A stretch of DNA of 64,000 nt from Chrysemys picta bellii (GCF_011386835.1 NC_088791.1:129928943-129992942); one strand, 5' to 3'; positions 35,121 to 46,078 are shown, counted from the first letter of the stretch. Translations and numbers: made by a program. Notes: generated by a model from the letters alone, not told the origin.

Positions 35121-35667
35121 ATGGTGAGAGGAAGAGTTCATGGAAGCAAGGAAGGGACAGGGGACACTGAGTGGGGTGGAGAGAAGGGGAGATAGGGAGG
35201 GGACAGCCTGGAGTGGCACTCGGAAGGCAGGAGAGCAAGGTGAGCAGTGGAGAGTCACTAAGCCCTGGACTATACTACAAGTTTAGGTTGAATTTAGCAG
35301 CGTTACATCAACTTAACTCTGCACTCGTCCACACGACGAAGCCGTTTTTTCCGACTTAAAGGGCTCTTAAATCAACATCGCCGGGTCGAATTTGGGGTAG
35401 TGTGGACGCAATTCAACGGTATTGGCCTCCGGGAGCTATCCCAGAGTGCTCCATTGTGACCGCTCTGGACAGCACTTTGAACTCCGATGCACTAGCCAGA
35501 TACATAGGAAAAGCCCCGGGAACTTTTGAATTTCATTTCCTGTTTGGTCAGCGTGGCGAACTCAGCAGCACTCAGCAGCACAAGTGACCATGCAGTCCCC
35601 CCAGAATGTGTCTATGTTCCCTCTATCATCTCCGTCCCTGAGATTATTGCTGATTAGAAGCTGAAAA

Positions 35668-35810
35668 AAAATGCACTCACGATGACATGTTTTCCGAGCT
35701 CATGCAGTCCTCCCGCACTGATAGGGCACAGCATAATGCATGGAGGCATTCAGTGGCAGAGGCCAGGAAAGAATTGCTGTGTTTGCTTAACGGCAAAAGT
35801 ATCGTGCCTC
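35668..35810 (+). pseudogene. Myb/SANT exon-2 fragment in Harbinger copy C
   Basis: A plus frame reads 'SRDDMFSELMQSSRTDRAQH' then 'NAWRHSVAEARKELL'. This is the basic helical C-terminal part of the Harbinger Myb partner, cleaner than the counterpart in copy A. No SANT domain or flanking exons remain. Confidence 0.65.
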
Positions 35811-35955
35811 GCTAGCGATCCTGCCCGAGCCAGGTCGCTGTGTCAGCCTTGGGCGGGGGCATGACCACTTTGTGAGCAGGAAGGCCATAGATATAGACAT
35901 TGCATTAGGTAGCTTCTGTAGCTACAGAAAACATTCCTGTGGCAAAAAAAGAGAA

Positions 35956-35997
35956 GCCCCGTAGTGTAGTGGTTATCATGTTCACCTAACACACGAA
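35956..35997 (+). pseudogene. tRNA-Val 5'-half duplicate (partial)
   Basis: Reads 'cccgtagtgtagtggttatc' then 'atgttcacctaacac'. It is a partial copy of the unit that follows at 35998, lacking the T arm. A-box intact; anticodon AAC present. Together they form a tandem duplication of about 45 bp. Confidence 0.7.
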
Positions 35998-36070
35998 AGC
36001 CCTGTAGTGTAGTGGTGATCATGTTCACCTAACACATGAAATGTCACTGGTTTGAAACCAGGAGGAAACA
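35998..36070 (+). pseudogene. tRNA-Val(AAC) pseudogene, 73 nt
   Basis: Aligns without gaps to vertebrate tRNA-Val(AAC): A box 'tagtgtagtgg' intact, anticodon loop 'ctaacac' with AAC, B box 'ggtttgaaacc' (one change from GGTTCGAAACC), T stem CTGG/CCAG, 3' end 'aggaaac' plus the A discriminator. The anticodon stem is weakened (C-A mismatch under the loop) and the 5' acceptor strand 'agccctg' cannot pair with 'aggaaac', because the duplication replaced it. So it cannot make a functional tRNA, although the internal promoter boxes may still be read. It lies within Harbinger copy C. Confidence 0.75.
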
Positions 36071-37284
36071 GGTCACTGTTCCTTTTTCTGAGTCCCCTCC
36101 TGCATTTTTAGTCTTAGAACACACTGCGCTGTGAAATTTTACTTTGAATTATATCAATTATGAGTTCAATAATATGGAGGCTCTCTCTCAGTTATAGTCC
36201 CGGGTTCCTTAGCCTTTCAGCTGCTCTGATAAATTAACATTTTTGTTAGGGGTGGGGGAAAATTTTCATGAAGCCTTTTATAGGGACTAAATGCTATCTA
36301 GGACTCTGAAATAATCTTAACGTGGCCCATAGAGTGCAATCCTTCGTTCTGGATTTGTCATTCCACAAGTTGAACTGCTCCTTACTACTGTCCAGGCTTC
36401 AGGAGCCATGGGAGCAAGGGGCAGGCTGGAGTAGGTGCGACCGCACGGTAAAGCCAGCTGGGAGAGCAGCCTGAGGCAGAAGCCTCCAGCTTGCATGATA
36501 TTCCAGGCAGGACGAATCTCCATGAGACGAAACTTAAAGAAGAGAATGACCTGGAGTCACTCCCATTCGGTGCTCTAAGAGGAGGACAGCCATGTCTGTC
36601 CAGGCACCCCCGATCGACCTCACCGAGGTCTGCCAGCTGAGCGGGGTTGAGTGGGACCCTGGCTGGCAGAAGCCAGCGGACGGAGCCCCAGACCGGCAGC
36701 GGGCCGACCCGCTCAGCCCACCGTCTGCCTGGGGTTCCGATCATCCAGACAGGCAGTGGGCTGAGTGGGTCCGGTGGACAGGACCCCGGAAAAAAGGCGT
36801 GAAATGATTGTCTGCCGTTGCTTTCGGGGTGGGGGGGGGCTGACAACATGTACCCAGAACCACCCGCGACAAAGTTTTTGCCCCATCAGGCATTGGGAGC
36901 TCAACCCAGAATTCCAATGGGCAGTGGAGACTGCGGGAACTGTGGGATAGCTACCCACAGTGCCACGCTCCGAAAGTTGACGCTAGCCTCAGTACTGTGG
37001 ACGCACTCCGCCGAGTTAATGGTCTTAATGGTCTTAAGTGGGGACACACACAATTGACTGTATAAAATTGACTTCTATAAATTCGACCTAATTTCGTAGT
37101 GTAGACATACCCTAAGACAGCAAAGCAGGAGGAGGTTGGAGCAAAGTCCAGAGATCAAACTGAACCTCTACCTGCTCGCCCCCTCCCCACAATCTCTACA
37201 TCATCATCTTCTAGGAAAATACTTTCTTGTGATACATCCAATACTTCCTGGCTTGAGTCAAGTCAGAAATCCAGTAGCATGAGA

Positions 37285-37425
37285 GAGGCTGATCTTGGAC
37301 AAGTGACTTAACCTCCCCGTGCTACAGCTTCCCTTTACCTTGAGTAGGGATAAAAATACATGGCTTAATTAATGAAAGATGGAAAGTGCTTTGAGATACT
37401 CATGTGAAAGAGGAGTCCAAAGGCC
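37285..37425 (+). repeat. MIR relic
   Basis: 'ttggacaagtgacttaacct', 'gggataaaaatacatggctt' and 'ggaaagtgctttgagatact' are MIR middle and tail words. Confidence 0.6.
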
Positions 37426-37940
37426 TGTGATTAGTAGCCTCCTCTTATATTATTTCCACTGCCAAGTTGAGGCCTGAAGCCAGGAACTGTAGAGGTGCAC
37501 GTAGTTACAAAAAGGTAGGCCATGATATTTTAAAAAAAATCCAATCCTAAAGTCAGACTTCTAAATTCAGATTTAGGCACTTAAATAAGAGCCTGATTTA
37601 AAATCAGACCATTTATTTCAATGTCTAAATATGGATTTAGGAGTGTAGCTGTGAGCTCCTATTTTGAAGAATGTGGTCACTAGTTAACTGAAACATTTCA
37701 AATCTCAAAAGAGGTCTGCAGTCTTTGTTTTATCATGTCCTGTATATAGTGCCACTGTGATTTGGGTGAAAGTTTGGGTCAGTTATTTTATCCAAGATCA
37801 CCCTTCTGCAGCTGTTAAACTAAATAATCCTCCTGGGTATTACTCACAATGTGAAGATACGTATCTTGAAAACAAAATCCATTTCCTCACTGTATCTTTT
37901 CCTGCACTGTGGAAACATATGAGTTTGTTGTTGTAGGATT
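37426..37940. other. Non-coding stretch
   Basis: AT-rich; nothing recognised. Confidence 0.4.
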
Positions 37941-38104
37941 CAGCGTTGCCAACTTTCAGGATTTTAATCACCAGTCTTGTGATATTTATTTCTCTTTAAG
38001 CCCGAGCTCCTGGAGTAAAGTGATAACATGGTGATTTTAAGCCTATCTAATGATTTGGGGGGGGCCTAACTTGTGATTTTTGATGTGTGGGATTGGCAGT
38101 ACTG
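37941..38104. mobile_element. hAT-like element with 'CAGNGTTGCCAAC' ends, short form
   Basis: Left CAGCGTTGCCAAC, complement of right CAGTACTGCCAAT. 164 bp. Longer relatives are at 49402-49645 and 58852-59165. Flanking 8 bp do not match well. Confidence 0.6.
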
Positions 38105-39248
38105 AGGGTTAGTCATGCTTGTGACTGCATGCTGATTTGTTATTGTAGAGCAGCTCATGAGTACTGGGCTGTTGCCACTTTTTTCTTTTAAAGCAACCCT
38201 ACCAAGGCATTTGTTTATGAAAATAATCCTACATAAGGAATTACATAGACTTGGCAAATAGAGACACTGGGTCAATGTCTAGTCCTCCCAAATCTGACAG
38301 ACTCTTGTTGGCTTTCACAAAAGAAGGAAAACAGAGCTATTAAAACGTTGTAGCTGCCAACTATCTAGTAAGTGTATAGCATAATGTAAAGCAAATGTAA
38401 ATAGAATATGATGAAATGTATATTTTTTAAAAGCAGTTAGCTGGGCCTTGTATACAATAGGAAGTTTCATTCCTGCAGGTAGTTAAAATATATTAAATCC
38501 CAACATGTCACAGCTTCAAATAGATATTTTCAATAAGAAACTAACCGATGCATCTGCCTTTAACATGGGAAAAGCTCATTTTGCCTGTTGATTTATTAAG
38601 GTTGCACTTTTCAACACTCCATTTCCTATTTCCCCATGCCCACAAGCCCCCACGGGAAAGAAAAAAATATGCAGTGAATGTATTTAATTATTACCAGTGT
38701 AACTAAAGGGCCACTAAGGAAAGGAGCAGAGCAGGAAAAGCGATGTGAGGAGCATAACAAAAAATAACCCAAAGGAGAAACTGGGGAATTTGTACAAATG
38801 GGAGAAAGACTATAAAAAGGTGGTAGGTTAAAACTATAAGAGTCTGCTCTGTACCATTCACAAAAGCATCCAAGTGACTTAAGAGCACGCTACTCTGCCA
38901 CGGGGAGTCAATGAGCCACATCAATGCATTCCCGGCATGGAAGTGTGAATGGGTAGATGGACCCTGTTCATTCTCCCCCGTGCAACCATGAGGGAAGGGG
39001 AAAAGGTACATTGCCGATGTGCAATTCCACTAACAGTGACATTGCACTGATTGGCTCTGTTGTTGGTTTTGTACAGGTGAGTCACAGTACTCTACATCAC
39101 CACACTTCCCCTGCAAAGCAAGGGTATAGCCACACAAGGCTTCCTTGCTCCCCTGGCCCCAGTTATCAGAAACACACTTTCCAGTTGCTTGGACTGGGCC
39201 TGTAAACCAGCACTGTCTTTGAATGACTTCTGTTGAAAATTCTCTCCA
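38105..39248. other. Non-coding stretch
   Basis: AT-rich; short frames only. Nothing recognised. Confidence 0.4.
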
Positions 39249-40404
39249 TTATCCTGACATAGGTTGTGCAGTGCTTATTATGCCCCAATAACATGAATGG
39301 CATGGACGCATTGACACCCAAACGGTTCCATACGCAGTGCCATCTTGTCTTCAGTCAGCCAAAAGCACATTCTACCACCATCCTGCGACTGCTCAGTATG
39401 TAATTAAACCTTCTTCCAGGTCCTCTCCCATCAGAATAGGGCTTCATGAGATAGAGGATAGGTAGGGTCCACTAAAATAACAGTGGGCACAGATACCCCA
39501 TTGATACCCATATTACTGAGAGAGGAATACAGCCCCTCCTTGTCCAAACAGATTAATACCAGATCTCCTGAGCACCCAGGCACCATGCACAATGCCAGCG
39601 AATTTCGTATTGGTGTTCATGAATCTCCCTCTGTAGTCAGGGCCGGCTCCAGGCACCAGCTTCTCAAGTTTTTTTTAGATCGCGATCGCGGCTTTTTTTT
39701 TTGGTTTTGGCTGCTTGGGGCAGCCAAAACCCTGGAGCCGGCCCTGTCTGTAGTTGACCAAGGCCTGCAGTATCCCTTCCGGTTGGCATATCCATTGGTA
39801 CCTTTTGGGCGCCACTGACAGTCCTGATAGCACACTTCAGGAACCTCATTCTCTCAAAGCCAGCAATTATTCAGGGACATTAGCCATCTTCACCACCTCC
39901 AGGCAAATCACAGAAATAATTCCCTCACAATCCTCCACCACCACTGCACCTGCCAACATCACACTGGTCAGCCATCGACCTGTAGCAGTCTGGGGTAGCC
40001 AGCTTCCAGATGGCAATAGTGACCCACTTCTGTACTTGTAGGGGCTTTCTAATCTGCATATCCTGGTGCTGAAGGGTGAGGGGAAGCACCTCAAAACATC
40101 CATGAAGGTGGCCCTCCTCAGGCAGAAGTTCTGGAGCCACTGCTGGTCATCCCAGGTCTGCATGACGATGTGATCACACCACCACTCTGTGGTCCTGCTC
40201 TAGAACTGCTGGTGGGCAGGGTGAGATTCCACAGTTATTAAATCCTGCCTCAGCTGTGTCCACTCTGAAATCATCTGCACAGAGCCTGCGTGATCTTAGT
40301 AGAGCATGCCGCTGCTTTCTAAGGGCAACAAGCCACTGCCAAAATGCCATCCACCAAGTCTCATACCCGGCATTCACCTCCTGTTGCCAAAATGAGAGTT
40401 GCAT
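39249..40404 (-). pseudogene. Old Harbinger transposase remnant (copy D)
   Basis: Minus strand, read from 40404 to 39249. Segments recognised in order: 'QTWDDQQWLQNFCLRRATFM' (N-terminal block, compare DDSQWLQNF in B), then a degraded HTH block with 'LPSGSWLPQTATGRW', and near 39470-39270 a segment with 'LMKPYSDGRGPGRRFNYILS' and 'RMVVECAFG' in the reading after stops. The last motif retains the Glu of the DDE triad. Many frame changes. A 109-bp hAT element (39638-39746) interrupts it. Terminal repeats were not found. It is more decayed than copies A and B. Confidence 0.7.
39638..39746. mobile_element. 109-bp hAT MITE with perfect 8-bp duplication
   Basis: Left CAGGGCCGGCTCCAGG, complement of right CAGGGCCGGCTCCAGG: a perfect 16-bp inverted repeat. 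Flanks tctgtagt on both sides (39630-39637 and 39747-39754). The middle has 'gatcgcgatcgcgg' and a poly-T run. It interrupts the Harbinger remnant. Confidence 0.93.
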
Positions 40405-40541
40405 TAAATGTCAAAAGCCTGATCCTGGTCATGGTCCTGAGCTGGATCCAAGCCTTGCTACCAATGGCAATGGAAGCTATGGACAGAAGTGTGGGGACTG
40501 CTGAGCTAGAAGTGTTTTAGTTTACTGAGTTGGCAGTCTAA

Positions 40542-40818
40542 GAACACGTCTACACAGGGGCCCGGAAAGGACAGACAAGTTCTCACACAATACACTGCAA
40601 AACAATGTTTAGAGTGGTTCAGTTTAGTGCAGCACTAAGAACCATGGGATATGCCCTCAGAAATCCTAATCCTTAACCAGGGTTAGTGAAGAGCCAATGT
40701 GGATGTGGCTACACAGGTATGACCTAAGTGTCACTTAACATCACACCTGGGCTTGGCTAACCCAGCTTCCCAGACCAGGTGCCTAAACACAAGTAAATTC
40801 TGCAGTACAGACATACTC
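40542..40818. mobile_element. Harbinger-type MITE with TAA duplication
   Basis: Left GAACACGTCTACAC, complement of right GAGTATGTCTGTACTGC. TAA at 40539-40541 and 40819-40821. 277 bp; a related fragment lies at about 48840-49070 (shared 'agaaccatggga', 'cacacctgggct'). Confidence 0.75.
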
Positions 40819-40821
40819 TAA

Positions 40822-42504
40822 GTGACTTAGGCACTTTTGAACATTTCACTCTCTCTATCCTGTTGTTTGTTCACTGCCATTGTGTTCTTTCCTTGATTTT
40901 CAAAGAAAACTGGTCTTTTCTGAGCAAACAATGTCCCTATATTCCTCTTGACACTCCTGACTCTAATGCCTAAGCTGTGCTCTACTCCTTTGCTAAGCAA
41001 AGCTGCTTGTAAGTCATTGGGTCAATTTGTTTTCCTCACCAGTGGCAAGGGTTGGGTTTGTCAGGTTAAGTTCAGTAGCCGTTGAGAAGTCTTGGCATCA
41101 TATAGCTTCTGCCATCTTGCAAAGCAGAAGTAACCATGGACTAATCAAAACATAATGAAAAAACAACAACTTCCTTTTGCAAATTCATCATGGTATTCAT
41201 TCATTTGCATTTCTGGCCCATACAAGTAAAAAGGAACTCATGCCAGATGTGAGCAGACATTTAAAGATGTTGGCAGTTAAGGTTCCCATCATCTGAAATC
41301 GATTCCACTCACTCATAGACATGTGGAAAATAAAGTTGTGATGGGAACTCCTTTGGTACGGAAAGCAATGTGGGGCAGAATCTGGGAGATTTCTTTTGCA
41401 GGTGCTGCCAACTAATGAAATATGAGGTCGCTGGATGGATTTGGGGTGAATTGCCCTCTGGTTCACTTGCAGCTTAGTCAAATTATTCCAGCAAACTTGA
41501 TCTCATTAATAATGTTGCTGATTCATCTAATGGTTTTAGAGAACATCTGTTTTCCTTTCAAGTAGTTAGATTGTCAGATCTAAAGATGGGATTTGATGTC
41601 TGTTGCAATCAGACGACTTGCTTTCAATTCCTGTTCATTTTTGTTTTGAATGGATATTGTGGACTTCATGAAAAAATTTCTAGTGGGAAAATACTCTGCA
41701 GTCATGACTCAGATTCTTTTAAACGTCTACAATCAAAAACAAGTCACTTCCCTGAAACAATCATTCATGGGATAATTCTTTAACCATTTGCTACTAACAA
41801 TGGCCATTGTGAATCAACTGCCTGGCCTCACAGTGGCAACAGCAGAAAAGGACAATGTTTTCTGGCAGATCTTGCAAGCTCCTTCAATGCAGGAAGTAAT
41901 AGATTATAAAGAAATTTTATTTTAGTCCCGACGGGGCAGATTCCAAAAGTCAAAGCACCAGACCTATTTTTCTCGAAGCCCTCCAGAGAAAGTTCTTGAG
42001 ATCCCAACACAATATCAAAGAGGTCAGCTAGAAAAGAAAAACTGTCTGTTCCTGGCAACACATCAAAACATTTCCCACAAGTTTATAGTTGTCTGTGTTC
42101 AACTGATCATCAAAGAAAAGAGCATGGGAGAGGTTTTTTTTTCTTCTTAGTGGCAAGAGGTGTTATTAACTCTGAGAACATTGGTATTTTCCAGCGTGCC
42201 AGCCAACATTAATGTTTAGGACACATAAGGCACTCATTTCCTAAAGCATGGACCATTTAATTTGTGTACAAACAAGTATTTGCTGGTGCAAAACATTCAG
42301 TTGCATGCACAGAGCAGGCAGTTGATTGGGCATATAGAAGCACCCATTCGGCACACGCTTTGCATAGTTTGCACACAAAAATGTCTGTGGGTTTGCCCCA
42401 ATGTGCATATGTTGTGTGCAAAACCCAGGTACCTATTTTTAATGATGCATTTCTCTATCCAGTATATTACCCTCATCATAGCTGTATCTGAGTCCCTAAC
42501 AATC
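40822..42504. other. Non-coding stretch
   Basis: AT-rich unique sequence; 42250-42430 has 'tgcatatgttgtgtgc'-like words shared loosely with about 60000-60180. No gene recognised. Confidence 0.4.
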
Positions 42505-42655
42505 ACCCATGGATTTCATTCTCACAATAACCCTGAAGGTAGAGAAATATTATCCCTATTTTACAGACTGGGAATTGAGGGAGAGAGATTGAGTGACTTG
42601 CCTAATGTCACACAGTTAGTTTGTGGCTGAGCTGAGAACTGAACCTGAAATCTCA
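42505..42655 (-). repeat. MIR relic
   Basis: 'ccctattttacagactggga', 'gattgagtgacttgcctaat' and 'gtcacacagttagtttgtgg' are antisense MIR words. Confidence 0.85.
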
Positions 42656-43267
42656 TTATTACAGTAAAACCAAAATCTCATTATTACAATAAAAGCTGTG
42701 TTACCCGGCACTTTACCAACCGGAAAGCTCTAGAAACCAGCATTTCTGATATCTCCCAATACAAATCTTAAATAGGGTTGCCAGGTGTCTGGTTTTTGAC
42801 CAGAGCGTCCAGTTGAAAAGGAACCCTGGCGGCTGGGCCATTAATAGTCCAGTTGGCATGGGACTGGCAGGCTCCCTACCTGGCTCCGCATGGCTCCCCA
42901 GAAGCAGCAACATGTCCCTGCTGTTCCTAGGCGGAGGAACGACCATGGCAGCTCCGTGTGCTGCCCCACCCCACCCCAAGTGCTGGCTCTGGGGACAGCA
43001 CCTGCGGGCGGAGGCAGTGCGCAGAGCCGCCTGGCCGTGCCTCCATCTAGGAGCAGCAGGGACATGTTGCTGCTTCCGGGGAGTCACCTGAGGAGAGCGC
43101 TGCCTGGATCCGACACCCTGAAACTCCTCCTGCACCACAACCCCCTGCCCCGAGCCCCCTCCTGCACCCACTCTCCTTCCCTCCATTGGTAAATATAACT
43201 CTTAATTAACCAGATTTTTTGACTTACGAGTACCCCCCATTTCCCCAACATACCAGATAGCAAAGCT

Positions 43268-43385
43268 TTTACTGTATTATTAATTTGTACTATGGTAGTG
43301 TGTAGGACCAGGACTCCATTGTGCTAGGTGCTGTACAAACACGGAACAAAAAGACAGGCCCTGCTACAGACAGCTTGCTGAGTCC
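43268..43385 (-). repeat. L3-like LINE tail relic
   Basis: 'ttaatttgtactatggtagt', 'gtaggaccaggactccattg', 'tgctaggtgctgtacaaaca' and 'cagacagcttgctgag' are clear words of this family. Confidence 0.7.
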
Positions 43386-43425
43386 CAGTGCTTCTTCCAT
43401 GAGATCATCCACCCTACCCTCTATA

Positions 43426-43719
43426 GGTATGACTACACAGCAAGAGGCAGCCCACAGCAGCAAGTCTCAGAGCCCAGGTCAACAGATTTGGGCTTGCGGG
43501 ACCCAGACTACGGTGCTAAAAATGTCTGTGTAGACATTGCAGCTTGGGCCGGAGCCTGGGCTTTGAAACCTCTCCCTCCCCTGGGCTTCAGAGCCTGAGC
43601 TCCAGCCTGAGGCACAATGTCTACACAGCTGTTTTTAGTGCAATAGCCCTAGTCCTGTGAACACAAGTCTGTCGACCTGGGCTCTGAGACTTGCTGCTGC
43701 TCAGTATGTGCATGTACCC
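43426..43719. mobile_element. Foldback MITE, nearly whole-length palindrome
   Basis: Left arm has 'agcagcaagtctcagagccc' and 'aggtcaacagatttg'; the right arm carries the complement ('gggctctgagacttgctgct', 'tctgtcgacctggg'). The left end 'ggtatgactacacag' pairs with the right end 'catgtaccc'. Inside are 'tgtgtagacatt' and 'caatgtctacaca' as inverted partners. 294 bp; non-coding. Confidence 0.85.
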
Positions 43720-43767
43720 GCAGTGTCTCTTCATGGTGGCAGTATCCACAGCTTTAACAATGACTAG

Positions 43768-44030
43768 GGCCAGGTCTGCACTAGACAAGGTTTATTGGGA
43801 TAGCTATATCAGCCAACCCCCCTAGTGCAGATGTAGCTTTTGCCTCTATAGCTTATAACAGTTTGCCAAGCGTAATAAGCTACAGTGGCAAAAAAAAACC
43901 TCTCAAACCAACAACAAAACATCCACATTGGTGTAACTGCATCAACACTAGGGCTTTCGGCAGTATAGAAACGTTGCTAAAAATCACCCCTTTAACACCC
44001 ACTGCCATACTGGCCTATACAAAGAAGTGG
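43768..44030. mobile_element. MITE of the 'CCAGGTCTGCACTAG' family
   Basis: Starts 'ggccaggtctgcactagaca'; inner inverted blocks 'tagtgcagatgtagc' and 'aacactagggctttcggcag'. The right end is indistinct. Confidence 0.5.
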
Positions 44031-44477
44031 CAAGAAGCAGCAGCGTAATCAGGACAAAGTAGAGAAGTAAAAATGTTATATGTTGTTACCTCCTTTCTCC
44101 CGGCCCCCACCCCAGCACTGATGGTGGGCCAATGCCAAAAACTGATTGACAAGAAGTAACCAAAGGACAGCTGCATAGGAGTTTCTATAAGGAAACCTCT
44201 TTTGCTCCCAGTTCTGGCTGGGGAATCAGCAGGTGGTGACAAATGTAACATCTCTACAACCCTACAAGTGGCTGCACAGCTCCTTCACCCAGAAATGCAC
44301 GAGACACACACACATGTGGGGCTGGGCTAAGAGCGCAGGGCATGTGCAGCAGATTGAAATACACTAGCATGGAAAAATAAACCCCTGAAGATAAGAAATC
44401 AAAAGGAAGGCGTTCCTTCAACTGAAATTGAAACCTCTGCAGTTTGACGGCAAACTGCACCCATTTGTGATACCTTA
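44031..44477. other. Non-coding stretch before Harbinger copy B
   Basis: No gene or repeat recognised. The last three bases are the TTA target duplication of copy B. Confidence 0.5.
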
Positions 44478-44859
44478 GGCCTGGTCTACACTACGAGTTT
44501 AGGTCGACTTTAGCAGCATTAAATCGAATTAAGCCTGGACACGTCCACACGACGAAGCCCTTTTTTTCGACTTAAAGGGCCCGTTAAACCAGTTTCTTTA
44601 CTCCACCTCCGACGAGGGGATTAGAGCTAAAATCGGCCTTTGCGGGTCGGATTTGGGGTAGTGTGGACGGAATTCGACGTTATTGGCCTCCGGGAGGTAT
44701 CCCACAGTGCTTCATTGTGACTGCTCTGGACAGCACTCTCAACTCAGATGCACTGACCAGGTAGACAGAAAAAGCCCCGCGAACTTTTGAATTTCATTTC
44801 CTGTTTGCCCAGCGTGGAGAGTACAGGTCACCATGCAGAGGCCATGAGCACAGGTAAGC

Positions 44860-45120
44860 ATGATGGAGTCCCAGGATTGCAAAAGAGCTCCATCATGGAC
44901 CGAACGGGAGGTACGGGATCTGCTCGCCATATGGGGAGACAAATCAGTGCTAGCTGAACTCCGTAGCAGTAAACAAAATGGCAAAATATTAGAAAAGGTC
45001 TCAAAAGGCCATGAAGGACAGAGGCTATAACAGGGACACAAAGCAGTGCCGCGTGAAAATTAAGGAGCTAAGGTAAGCCTACCACAAAGCCAGAGAGGCA
45101 ATCGTGGCCAGTACAGCTAC
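44860..45120 (+). pseudogene. Harbinger Myb/SANT-like protein, N-terminal exon (copy B)
   Basis: Starts ATG ATG, 'MMESQDCKRAPSWTEREVRD', then 'LLAIWGDKSVLAELRSSK': the SANT domain with its conserved Trp residues. One extra base near 45005 shifts the frame before 'AMKDRGYNRDTKQCRVKIKE', which continues in the next frame. A CAA-to-TAA type change at 45074-45076 stops it and at the same time makes a perfect donor-like 'aag|gtaagc'. The exon breaks off at about 45120, where copy A has a further 300 bp with the linker, so the rest is deleted. Confidence 0.8.
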
Positions 45121-45411
45121 TGGAAAAGTCTGTTAACGTGTATGGGGATAGAGCGGAAATCCTCCAGGGACATCTCCAGAAAGCTCTCCTTCATGTACTC
45201 CCAAAGCCTTTGCAAAAGGTTTCTGGGGAGGGCTGCCTTATCCCGTCCGCCATGGTAGTACACTTTACCACGCCAGGCCAGTAGCACGTAGTCTGGAATC
45301 ATTGCATAACAAAGCATGGCAGCGTATGGTCCCGGTGTTTGCTGGCATGCAGACAACATCAATTCCTTATGTCTCTGTTATCCTCAGGAGAGTGATATCA
45401 TTCACGGTCAC
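45117..45411 (-). pseudogene. Conserved antisense exon ('ORF3') inside the Myb intron, copy B
   Basis: Minus-strand exon after acceptor 'catttcaaccag' (ending at 45412). It reads 'VTVNDITLLRITET', one frame change, then 'LSACQQTPGPYAAMLCYAMI', 'LAWRGKVYYHGGRDKAALPR' and 'EYMKESFLEMSLEDFRSIPI' to a TAG by 45117. Against copy A the pattern W.GKV...G.R.KAALP.NL.QR...Y..ESFLE.S is kept: 27 of 52 positions identical without a gap in the stretch starting at the Trp. Position and strand relative to the transposase and Myb gene are the same in A. No known domain recognised. Confidence 0.6.
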
Positions 45412-45723
45412 CTGGTTGAAATGGGCTGATTTTATTAAGGGGACATTCAGAGGTGCCCGTTCCTGCTTGGCTGAACAGAAATGTTCCCCGCTGTTAGCCA
45501 CGCGGTGAGGGGGAGGGGTGAAGTGATCATCCCAGAGAATTGGGGGGGGGAGGCGTGGGGGGGTAGTTGGTTTGTGCTGCATTTTAACCCGGAAACCACA
45601 GCCCCTCCTTTTACATTGCAAACCCATTTTAAAATGGCCAATCCAACGGGTCCTTGGTATGGGAAATGAGGGTGCTGCTGTTTGAAACCATTCCCACATG
45701 TTATGAAGGTTAAAAAAGCATCA

Positions 45724-45988
45724 GCTTGCAGACAAAAGGCAAGAGTTGATGCTCCGGCTGCTGGAGCATCAAACTGATATGCTCCAGCGTATGGTTGAGC
45801 TGCAGGAAAGGCAGCAGGAGCAGAGACCGCCGCTACAGCCCCTGTGTAACCAACAGCCCTCCTCCCCGTGTCCCATTGCCTCCTCACCCAGACTCCCAAG
45901 AACACGGTGGGGGGGCCTCCGGCCACCCAGTCACTCCACCTCAGATGATTGCCCGAGCATCATAAGGCTGGCCTTCAATAAGTGTTAA
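45724..45988 (+). pseudogene. Harbinger Myb/SANT-like protein, C-terminal exon (copy B)
   Basis: Reads 'LADKRQELMLRLLEHQTDML' and 'QRMVELQERQQEQRPPLQPL', then a Pro/Ser-rich tail to 'RLAFNKC' and TAA. The heptad-like Leu spacing is a dimerising coiled coil in this family. The acceptor was not pinned down; the exon probably began further upstream, where the sequence is deleted or scrambled. Confidence 0.75.
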
Positions 45989-46078
45989 AGTTTTAAACTG
46001 CAGTGTGTTCTTTTCCTTCCCTCCTCCCCCACCCATCCCGGGCTACCTTGGCAATTATCCCCCTAGTTGTGTGATGAA

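Larger units (their letters stand above)
35262..37112. mobile_element. Harbinger deletion derivative, copy C, carrying a tRNA-Val pseudogene
   Basis: Left end 'gccctggactatactacaag', complement of right end 'gggtatgtctacactacgaa'. TAA duplications at 35259-35261 and 37113-37115. The left 330 bp and right 330 bp match copy B (44478-44830 and 48080-48426), including 'cgaagccgttttttccgact' and 'attcgacctaatttcgtagt'. The centre is mostly unique to C: a plus-strand Myb exon-2 fragment near 35668-35810 (frame containing 'RDDMFSELMQSSRTDRAQHN'), then tandem tRNA-Val-like sequence (35956-36070). It has no transposase, so it would need help from an autonomous relative. Confidence 0.88.

Noticed and set aside
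42713..43192. Overlapping frames of 92-157 codons at 42.7-43.2 kb
   Set aside because: Strong mirror similarity between plus and minus translations shows a GC-rich inverted repeat ('gcagcaacatgtccctgctg'-type words), so a foldback element rather than a gene.
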